Shown: one piece after another, positions 1 to 4,481 of the stretch
How the letters are laid out: every line of letters begins with the position of its first letter
How positions within the stretch are numbered: position 1 is the stretch's first letter
From: Indioceanicola sp046045995
Lineage (GTDB): Bacteria > Pseudomonadota > Alphaproteobacteria > Azospirillales > Azospirillaceae
Reading direction: 5' to 3'
Length of the DNA stretch: 8,495 bases
NCBI GenBank assembly: GCA_046045995.1
Contig: JBJOKR010000201.1
Coordinates: 1 to 8,495, forward strand
Translations under genes and position numbers: made by a program
Notes under the pieces: model-generated
Databases searched by the model: none
The model's input: only the letters and a program-made list of their open reading frames with translations
What the model was told of the DNA's origin: nothing

Positions 1-127
1 GGGGTATTATGCCCTATATGATCCAGTACGCTAGCCGGAATGGTGCTTTATTCTCTGCGGTAAAGATCGTCATCGGACTTGGGGCGGGTGGGGCAGGGAC
101 AGGCCGGGGGCGGGCAGGCGGTTTGCA
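1..127. other. Left-edge region without a recognised gene
   Basis: No coding region is supported here. The first 70 bases are clearly richer in A and T than the rest of the window and contain a short open stretch on the + strand that stops at a TAG at 32-34. This could be the last ten codons of a gene cut off by the edge, or plain intergenic DNA. Bases 80-127 are a G-rich, low-complexity stretch. A 69-codon open frame on the opposite strand (14-223) is proline- and arginine-rich and looks like a by-product of high GC content. Confidence 0.4.
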
Positions 128-164
128 GGGCCGTCGGCGCGCATATCCCGCTTGGCGACGGCCC
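128..164. repeat. Perfect 9-bp inverted repeat overlapping a -35 box
   Basis: The arms GGGCCGTCG (128-136) and CGACGGCCC (156-164) are exact reverse complements separated by 19 bases. The right arm overlaps the last base of the proposed -35 box of the tRNA-Leu promoter and runs into its spacer. It could be a regulator binding site, a cruciform, or the remains of an upstream gene's terminator, although no T-run follows on either strand. The match is seen directly; a function is not shown. Confidence 0.5.
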
Positions 165-179
165 AAACCCTTGCTATAG
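151..179 (+). promoter_or_regulatory. Probable sigma-70 promoter for tRNA-Leu (and perhaps tig)
   Basis: A -35 box CTTGGC (151-156) is followed after 17 bases by CTATAG (174-179). This fits the alphaproteobacterial housekeeping pattern (CTTGAC, 17 bases, CTATAT) well. Transcription would start near 186, about 40 bases before the mature tRNA. No separate promoter could be seen between tRNA-Leu and tig, so this one may also serve tig. Confidence 0.6.
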
Positions 180-185
180 GGACCG

Positions 186-217
186 CTCCCGCCGGGAGGG
201 CCCGGTCCGGGCCTTTT
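186..217 (+). terminator. Two abutting hairpins ending in TTTT, terminator-like, inside the tRNA-Leu leader
   Basis: Hairpin one pairs CTCCC (186-190) with GGGAG (194-198). Hairpin two pairs GGCCCG (199-204) with CGGGCC (208-213) and is followed by TTTT (214-217). The second hairpin has the form of a short intrinsic terminator, yet it lies downstream of the proposed promoter and only ten bases before the mature tRNA. It may terminate transcription arriving from the left, attenuate the tRNA transcript, or simply be a 5' leader structure removed with RNase P processing. The T-run is short. Confidence 0.4.
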
Positions 218-226
218 CGGCATGGG

Positions 227-311
227 GCGGGCGTGGCGGAACTGGTAGACGCGCCGGATTTAGGTTCCGGTGTCGAAAGACGTGTGGGTTCAAGTCCCTC
301 CGCCCGCACCA
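227..311 (+). tRNA. tRNA-Leu, anticodon UAG
   Basis: Cloverleaf read by eye. The acceptor stem GCGGGCG (227-233) pairs with CGCCCGC (301-307), with discriminator A308 and an encoded CCA (309-311). The D stem is GCG/CGC. The anticodon stem CCGGA (254-258)/TCCGG (266-270) holds a loop with anticodon TAG (261-263), reading leucine CUN codons. The long variable arm of a class II tRNA is present as a 3-bp stem (272-274/279-281) capped by GAAA. The T loop is 289-295. Total length of 85 with CCA equals that of the E. coli counterpart. The T stem (284-288/296-300) has one T-T mismatch at 285/299. tig starts 112 bases downstream with no terminator seen between them. Confidence 0.97.
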
Positions 312-423
312 CGGACGTAACCCTCAACCACCGCGCCCGGGGCGGCATCGCTCCCCGCCGCGGGAGCCCGTTGCCGGATGCCCCGGCTCGGGCGATCACA
401 GACGAAGACAGGCATCTCCCCCC

Positions 424-1755
424 ATGCAGATCACCGAGACCAGCGCCTCCGGGCTGAGCCGCGAATTCAAGGTCGTCATCCCGGCTTCCGACCTCGACGC
501 CCGGGTGACCACCAAGCTGACCGAAATCGGCAAGACCGTGCGCATGCCGGGCTTCCGCCCGGGCAAGGTGCCGATGCCGATGCTGCGCCAGCGCTATGGC
601 CAGTCGGTCCTGGGCGAGGTGGTCGAGGATGCGGTGAACGACAGCCAGGCCAAGGCGATCAAGGACGGCAACCTGCGCCCTGCCCTCCAGCCGAAGGTTG
701 AGATCACCAGCTTCGAACCGGGCAAGGACCTGGAATACACCATGTCGGTCGAGGTCCTGCCGGAATTCGAGCCGGCCGACCTGGCGGGCGTGGAGATCAC
801 CCGCCCGGTCGTGCCCGTGGGCGATGCCGAGGTGGATGAGGCGCTGTCCCGTCTGGCCGGTGCCCGCAAGAGCTTCGAGAAGGTGGAGGAGGAGCGCGCC
901 GCCGTCACCGGTGACGCCCTGCTGATCGATTTCGACGGCTCGGTCGATGGTGAGAAGAAGCCCGGCATGAAGGGTGAGGACTACACCTTGGAACTGGGCT
1001 CCGGCACCTTCATTCCCGGATTCGAGGACCAGCTGGTCGGCGCCAAGGCGGGGGAGAACAAGACCGTCACCGTGACCTTCCCGGCCGATTACCATGCCGC
1101 CGATCTGGCCGGTAAGGAGGCCGTGTTCGAGGTCGCCGTGAAGGAGCTGCGCGCCGCCAAGCCGGCCGAGCTGAACGACGATCTGGCCAACGGCTTCGGA
1201 TTCGAGGATCTGAACGGCCTGAAGGACGCCATCCGCGAGCGCATCGGCTCCGACTACACGCGCTTGTCCCGCCTGCGCGCCAAGCGCGCCCTGCTGGACA
1301 AGCTGGCCGAGCTGCACGATTTCGCCGTGCCGGAGGGCATGGTCGAGATCGAGTTCAACCAGATCTGGACCCGTCTGCAGCAGGAGTTGAAGGCCGGCGG
1401 CGCCGACGAATCCGACAAGGACAAGGATGAGGCCGCGCTGAAGGACGAGTACCGCGCCATCGCTGTGCGCCGTGTCCGCCTGGGCCTGCTGCTGTCGGAG
1501 ATCGGCCGCCGCAGCAACGTCACGGTCACCCGGGAAGAGCTGAACAAGGCGATCATCGCCGAGGTGCAGCGCTACCAGGGCCAGGAGCAGCAGGTCTTCG
1601 AGTTCTTCAAGAAGAACCCCCAGGCCGTCGAATCCCTGCGCGCCCCGATCTTCGAGGACAAGGTCGTGGACCACATCCTTTCCACCATCACGGTCACGGA
1701 CGTGACAGTGACGGCCGAGGATCTGGCCAAGGAGCCGGATGAGGACGAGGCCTGA
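424..1755 (+). CDS. tig: Trigger factor, ribosome-associated chaperone and peptidyl-prolyl isomerase
   Basis: The product has 443 residues, about the usual length. Trigger factor docks on ribosomal protein L23 at the exit tunnel and shields nascent chains in the cytoplasm. The N-terminal ribosome-binding domain (about 1-145) carries the signature GFRPGKVP at residues 43-50, the loop that contacts L23. An FKBP-like isomerase domain follows (about 155-245, with GDALLIDFDG and LGSGTFIPGFEDQLVGAKAG), then the helical C-terminal chaperone domain (about 250-430) and an acidic tail (EPDEDEA). The frame stays open far upstream through the tRNA, so the start was chosen by homology: ATG at 424 gives the typical MQITET opening. 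The ribosome binding site is weak (ACAGG at 408-412, 11 bases away). Transcription probably comes from the tRNA-Leu promoter or an unseen one in 312-423. A strong terminator follows at about 1835. Confidence 0.97.
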   Translation: MQITETSASGLSREFKVVIPASDLDARVTTKLTEIGKTVRMPGFRPGKVPMPMLRQRYGQSVLGEVVEDAVNDSQAKAIKDGNLRPALQPKVEITSFEPGKDLEYTMSVEVLPEFEPADLAGVEITRPVVPVGDAEVDEALSRLAGARKSFEKVEEERAAVTGDALLIDFDGSVDGEKKPGMKGEDYTLELGSGTFIPGFEDQLVGAKAGENKTVTVTFPADYHAADLAGKEAVFEVAVKELRAAKPAELNDDLANGFGFEDLNGLKDAIRERIGSDYTRLSRLRAKRALLDKLAELHDFAVPEGMVEIEFNQIWTRLQQELKAGGADESDKDKDEAALKDEYRAIAVRRVRLGLLLSEIGRRSNVTVTREELNKAIIAEVQRYQGQEQQVFEFFKKNPQAVESLRAPIFEDKVVDHILSTITVTDVTVTAEDLAKEPDEDEA

Positions 1756-1797
1756 CCGGATCTGGCTCGATCGGGTCCGGCCTGACCGGGTCCGGCA
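1753..1797 (+). repeat. Three degenerate tandem 15-bp repeats starting at the tig stop codon
   Basis: Units 1753-1767, 1768-1782 and 1783-1797 share the pattern TGACCGGGTCCGGCN. The first and third, and the second and third, each match at 12 of 15 positions. The first unit begins exactly with the tig TGA. Because 15 is a multiple of three, the repeats keep reading frame; translated, they would be three related 5-codon blocks interrupted by TGA in the first and third. Confidence 0.6.
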
Positions 1798-1832
1798 GGG
1801 ATCAAGGCCCGCCTGATGGCGGTCGGGCATGC

Positions 1833-1876
1833 GGATGGGGGTGGTGGTCCGAGGGGATCGCCGCCCCCATTCTTCT
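1833..1876 (+). terminator. Intrinsic terminator downstream of tig
   Basis: A hairpin with a 16-bp stem (1835-1850 paired with 1855-1870, including three G-T pairs) and a GAGG loop (1851-1854) is followed by the T-rich tail TCTTCT (1871-1876). Two more pairs are possible at the base. It lies about 80 bases after the tig stop and would separate tig from clpP. Confidence 0.75.
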
Positions 1877-1996
1877 GTCCGGCTGGTGTGTTCCGTCGCA
1901 TGTGCCAAATTCTGTGTGGCGCGAGCGGCGGAAGACCGGCTATGACGGTGCAAGCGATTTATCCCGACTGTCACGCAGCGGAGCCGAGCGAGGGTC

Positions 1997-2617
1997 ATGA
2001 TCGAGCCGCAGATGAATGCGTTGGTGCCCATGGTGGTTGAGCAGACCAACCGGGGCGAGCGCGCCTACGACATCTATTCGCGCCTGCTGAAGGAGCGCAT
2101 CATCTTCCTGGTGGGTGGGGTCAACGACGCCGTCGCCAGCTTGGTCTGCGCCCAGCTGCTGTTCATGGAGGCGGAGAATCCCAACAAGGAGATCTCCTTC
2201 TACATCAACTCCCCCGGCGGTTATGTGACGGCCGGCCTCGCGATCTATGACACCATGCAGTACATCCGCTGCCCGGTGGCCACGATCTGCATGGGCCAGG
2301 CCGCCAGCATGGGGGCGCTTCTCCTCGCCGGCGGGGCCAAGGGGCGCCGCTTCTCCCTGCCGAACAGCCGGATCATGGTGCACCAGCCTTCCGGCGGGGC
2401 GCAGGGCCAGGCGTCCGACATCGAGATCCAGGCGCAGGAGATCCTGCGCATGCGTCAACGCCTGAACGAGATATTCCAGCACCACACGGGCCAGCCCATC
2501 GACGTGATCGAGAAGGCGATGGAGCGTGACAAGTTCCTGAGCCCGGAGGAGGCGAAGGCCTTCGGTCTGATCGATGAGGTGTTCACCAACCGTCCGGGAA
2601 TCCAGGGCCCCGCCTGA
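1997..2617 (+). CDS. clpP: ATP-dependent Clp protease proteolytic subunit (serine peptidase)
   Basis: ClpP forms two stacked heptameric rings enclosing the peptidase sites, and cuts polypeptides threaded in by ClpX or ClpA. The 206-residue product has the full Ser-His-Asp triad by alignment with E. coli ClpP: Ser104 in GQAASMG, His129 in MVHQPSGG and Asp178 in ERDKF. The N-terminal axial segment (NALVPMVVEQTNRGERAYDIYSRLLKE, shown in part as residues 7-33) and the strand-turn NSPGG (71-75) are intact. Start chosen at ATG 1997. Its GAGG (1990-1993) lies only 3 bases upstream, which is tight; an in-frame ATG at 2012 (Met6) would also give a normal mature N-terminus and has no better ribosome binding site. 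No convincing promoter was found in 1877-1996. clpX follows after 281 bases, so the pair is not tightly coupled. Confidence 0.98.
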   Translation: MIEPQMNALVPMVVEQTNRGERAYDIYSRLLKERIIFLVGGVNDAVASLVCAQLLFMEAENPNKEISFYINSPGGYVTAGLAIYDTMQYIRCPVATICMGQAASMGALLLAGGAKGRRFSLPNSRIMVHQPSGGAQGQASDIEIQAQEILRMRQRLNEIFQHHTGQPIDVIEKAMERDKFLSPEEAKAFGLIDEVFTNRPGIQGPA

Positions 2618-2627
2618 CGCGGATGAT

Positions 2628-2643
2628 GGGCGGGCGACCGCCC
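2628..2643 (+). terminator. Small GC-rich hairpin after clpP, weak terminator candidate
   Basis: GGGCGG (2628-2633) pairs perfectly with CCGCCC (2638-2643) across the GNRA-type tetraloop GCGA, starting 10 bases after the clpP stop. There is no clear T-run after it, so it could equally be an mRNA 3'-end stabilising structure that lets transcription continue into clpX. Confidence 0.35.
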
Positions 2644-2686
2644 TGTCCGCTTGTACGGGTGGCAGGTCGGCACGGCGAACAATATG

Positions 2687-2716
2687 TTGATCGTGCCGCT
2701 TTCGGTGTTGTTCAAT
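2687..2716 (+). promoter_or_regulatory. Possible weak promoter upstream of clpX
   Basis: TTGATC (2687-2692) and TTCAAT (2711-2716), 18 bases apart, lie in the only locally A+T-enriched patch between clpP and clpX. The -10 match is poor. A start here would give an mRNA leader of about 175 bases. No heat-shock type (CTTGAA/CCCAT) pair was found in this gap. Confidence 0.25.
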
Positions 2717-2753
2717 AGGCGGTCAGGGACGAAGGCCAGGACCGCCATATCGG

Positions 2754-2809
2754 ATCGGGAGGGTGGGCGACCCCCTTCCCGGTGCAAGGGACGCCCCAGG
2801 GCGTCGTTT
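2754..2809 (+). other. Two consecutive hairpins in the clpX leader
   Basis: The first hairpin (2754-2783) pairs ATCGGGAGGG with the strand ending in TTCCCGGT, with one mismatch near a GCGA loop. The second (2790-2805) is a perfect 6-bp stem, GACGCC/GGCGTC, with loop CCAG, followed by GTTT. Together they resemble a repetitive-extragenic-palindrome pair or a short terminator. The remaining 2810-2889 is very GC-rich, with GGCGCC at both ends (2817-2822 and 2870-2875) and no open frame that looks real. Confidence 0.4.
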
Positions 2810-2889
2810 CGATCTAGGCGCCGGCGGCGTCCGGGTCCCGGGTCGATCCCCGCCAGGGGGTCGGGTCCGGGCGCCCACCGGTGATGTAC

Positions 2890-2893
2890 GGAG
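2890..2893 (+). promoter_or_regulatory. Ribosome binding site that fixes the clpX start
   Basis: GGAG sits 5 bases before ATG 2899. The in-frame GTG at 2881 and ATG at 2884 lie upstream of this site and would add residues not seen at the conserved ClpX N-terminus, so 2899 is preferred. Confidence 0.75.
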
Positions 2894-2898
2894 CCATT

Positions 2899-4158
2899 AT
2901 GACCAAGTCGACCGGCGGCGACTCCAAGAACACCCTCTACTGCTCCTTCTGCGGAAAGAGCCAGCATGAGGTGCGCAAGCTCATTGCCGGCCCCACCGTG
3001 TTCATCTGCGATGAATGCGTCGAGCTGTGCATGGACATCATCCGCGAGGAGAACAAGACCACGCTGGTGAAGTCCCGCGACGGGGTGCCCACCCCGCGCG
3101 ACATCTGCGCGGTCCTGGACGACTATGTGATCGGGCAGGTCCATGCCAAGCGGGTCCTGTCCGTGGCGGTGCACAACCACTACAAACGGCTGGCCCACGC
3201 CTCCAAGCACAACGACGTCGAACTCGCCAAGTCCAACATCCTTCTGGTCGGCCCCACCGGGTCTGGCAAGACGCTGCTTGCCCAGACCTTGGCCCGCATC
3301 ATCGATGTGCCCTTCACCATGGCCGACGCCACGACCCTGACCGAGGCGGGGTATGTGGGCGAGGATGTGGAGAACATCATCCTGAAGCTGCTCCAGTCGG
3401 CTGATTACAATGTGGAGCGGGCACAGCGTGGCATCGTCTATATCGACGAGGTCGACAAGATCAGCCGCAAGTCCGACAACCCGTCGATCACCCGCGACGT
3501 GTCGGGGGAGGGCGTGCAGCAGGCCCTGCTGAAGATCATGGAAGGCACCATCGCCTCCGTCCCGCCCCAGGGCGGGCGCAAGCATCCGCAGCAGGAATTC
3601 CTCCAGGTCGACACCACCAACATCCTGTTCATCTGCGGCGGCGCCTTCGCCGGGCTGGAGCGGATCATCGCCGCCCGCGGCAAGGGTACCTCCATCGGCT
3701 TCGGGGCGGAGGTGCGAGGGCCCGATGAGCGCCGCACGGGCGAGATCCTGCGGGAGGTGGAGCCGGAGGATTTGCTGAAATTCGGCCTGATCCCCGAATT
3801 CGTCGGCCGTCTTCCCGTGGTTGCCACCCTGCACGACCTGGATGAGGATGCGCTGATCGAGATCCTGTCCAAGCCGAAGAACGCGCTGGTCAAGCAGTAT
3901 GCCCGCCTGTTCGAGATGGAGGATGTGAAGCTCTCCATCCAGGAGGAGGCGCTGCGCGCCATCGCCCAGCGGGCGATCCAGCGCAAGACCGGTGCCCGCG
4001 GCCTGCGCTCCATCATGGAGTCGATCCTGCTGGAGCCGATGTACGATCTTCCCGGATTGCAGGGCGTGGAGGAGATCGCCGTCAACAAGGAGGTGGTGGA
4101 GGGCCGTGCCAAGCCGCTCTACATCTACTCCGACCGGCGCAGCGAAATGGGCGCCTGA
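2899..4158 (+). CDS. clpX: ATP-dependent Clp protease ATP-binding subunit, AAA+ unfoldase
   Basis: ClpX is a hexameric unfoldase that recognises degradation tags, unfolds the protein using ATP and passes it into ClpP. The 419-residue product is full length. An N-terminal zinc-binding domain has Cys15, Cys18, Cys37 and Cys40, which dimerises and binds adaptors. The AAA+ module shows Walker A GPTGSGKT (118-125), pore loop GYVG (151-154), Walker B with Asp183-Glu184 (YIDEVDK), the RKH loop (227-229), the ClpP-docking tripeptide IGF (266-268), the arginine finger Arg304 in GLIPEFVGR and sensor-2 GARGLR (365-370). Nothing is missing. Transcription start is unclear: the 281-base leader is hairpin-rich and only a weak promoter was seen. 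The gene ends in a strong terminator, separating it from lon. Confidence 0.99.
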   Translation: MTKSTGGDSKNTLYCSFCGKSQHEVRKLIAGPTVFICDECVELCMDIIREENKTTLVKSRDGVPTPRDICAVLDDYVIGQVHAKRVLSVAVHNHYKRLAHASKHNDVELAKSNILLVGPTGSGKTLLAQTLARIIDVPFTMADATTLTEAGYVGEDVENIILKLLQSADYNVERAQRGIVYIDEVDKISRKSDNPSITRDVSGEGVQQALLKIMEGTIASVPPQGGRKHPQQEFLQVDTTNILFICGGAFAGLERIIAARGKGTSIGFGAEVRGPDERRTGEILREVEPEDLLKFGLIPEFVGRLPVVATLHDLDEDALIEILSKPKNALVKQYARLFEMEDVKLSIQEEALRAIAQRAIQRKTGARGLRSIMESILLEPMYDLPGLQGVEEIAVNKEVVEGRAKPLYIYSDRRSEMGA

Positions 4159-4208
4159 CAGGCGATCATGGCTCCCGGGCAGGTTGGCTCGGGTATCAAG
4201 GCGATTGG

Positions 4209-4243
4209 AAAGGGGCGGGCCGATTGGTCCGCCCCTTTTGTTT
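4209..4243 (+). terminator. Intrinsic terminator of clpX
   Basis: A 13-bp stem, AAAGGGGCGGGCC (4209-4221) with GGTCCGCCCCTTT (4226-4238), contains one G-T pair and a GATT loop, and runs into TTTTGTTT. It starts 50 bases after the clpX stop. The A-run on the left side means it could also act on transcripts from the other strand. Confidence 0.9.
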
Positions 4244-4345
4244 GCGGTCGGCTGCGCGCGGGCGGGCGGGGAGCGGGGCTGGAATCGGCCACGGTCAACC
4301 GCCACCGCGACATTCCGGTGTTGTCCGCCACCAGGGACCGCCTAG

Positions 4346-4386
4346 CCCTTGAAGGGGGGTGGGGGGTGTGCCACGTTACCCATGTA
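4346..4386 (+). promoter_or_regulatory. Heat-shock (sigma-32) promoter elements upstream of lon, unusual spacing
   Basis: CCCTTGAA (4346-4353) is an exact match to the -35 half of the sigma-32 consensus, and CCCATGTA (4379-4386) matches the -10 half (CCCCATNTA) from its second base. lon is a known sigma-32 target in other proteobacteria. The gap is 24 bases (4354-4377, before the full -10 ACCCATGTA at 4378) rather than the usual 13-17, and it starts with six G, a T and six G. Either another -10 is used (CCACGT at 4371 is a weak candidate) or the promoter is altered. The rest of the 4159-4481 gap holds the clpX terminator and a leader hairpin, with no gene. Confidence 0.45.
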
Positions 4387-4419
4387 GCCGTCGCAGGAAA
4401 GGTCGTGCCCAGCAGGGGC

Positions 4420-4437
4420 GGCCGGATGGAGCCGGCC
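4420..4437 (+). other. Hairpin in the lon leader
   Basis: GGCCGG (4420-4425) and CCGGCC (4432-4437) form a perfect 6-bp stem with a 6-base loop, 44 bases before the lon start codon. Stem GC content is total, so it would not melt at heat-shock temperature. It may protect the mRNA 5' end or be chance in GC-rich DNA. Confidence 0.35.
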
Positions 4438-4466
4438 CAATCGGGGGCTGACGGCGAAATGACAAG

Positions 4467-4472
4467 AGAAGG
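4467..4472 (+). promoter_or_regulatory. Ribosome binding site of lon
   Basis: AGAAGG lies 9 bases before ATG 4482 in an unstructured purine-rich stretch. It supports this start over later in-frame methionines. Confidence 0.7.
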
Positions 4473-4481
4473 CACGCCATT

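Noticed and set aside
1865..1872. CCCCATTC resembling a sigma-32 -10 box upstream of clpP
   Set aside because: It is the right arm of the tig terminator stem and has no CTTGAA-like -35 box at a suitable distance.
1816..2040. 74-codon + strand frame between tig and clpP
   Set aside because: It runs through the tig terminator hairpin, overlaps the clpP start in another frame, lacks a good ribosome binding site and has low-complexity composition.
70..2049. Very long open frame (659 codons) on the minus strand opposite tig
   Set aside because: It is antisense to a clear trigger factor gene, runs across tRNA-Leu and has the leucine-, glycine- and histidine-rich composition typical of reverse-strand frames in GC-rich genes.
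2651..2884. 77-codon + strand frame in the clpP-clpX gap
   Set aside because: Arginine- and proline-rich translation of hairpin sequence, with no resemblance to a protein family and no ribosome binding site.
2881..2898. Upstream GTG/ATG starts for clpX
   Set aside because: They would add six residues not found in ClpX proteins, and the GGAG at 2890-2893 is placed for ATG 2899.
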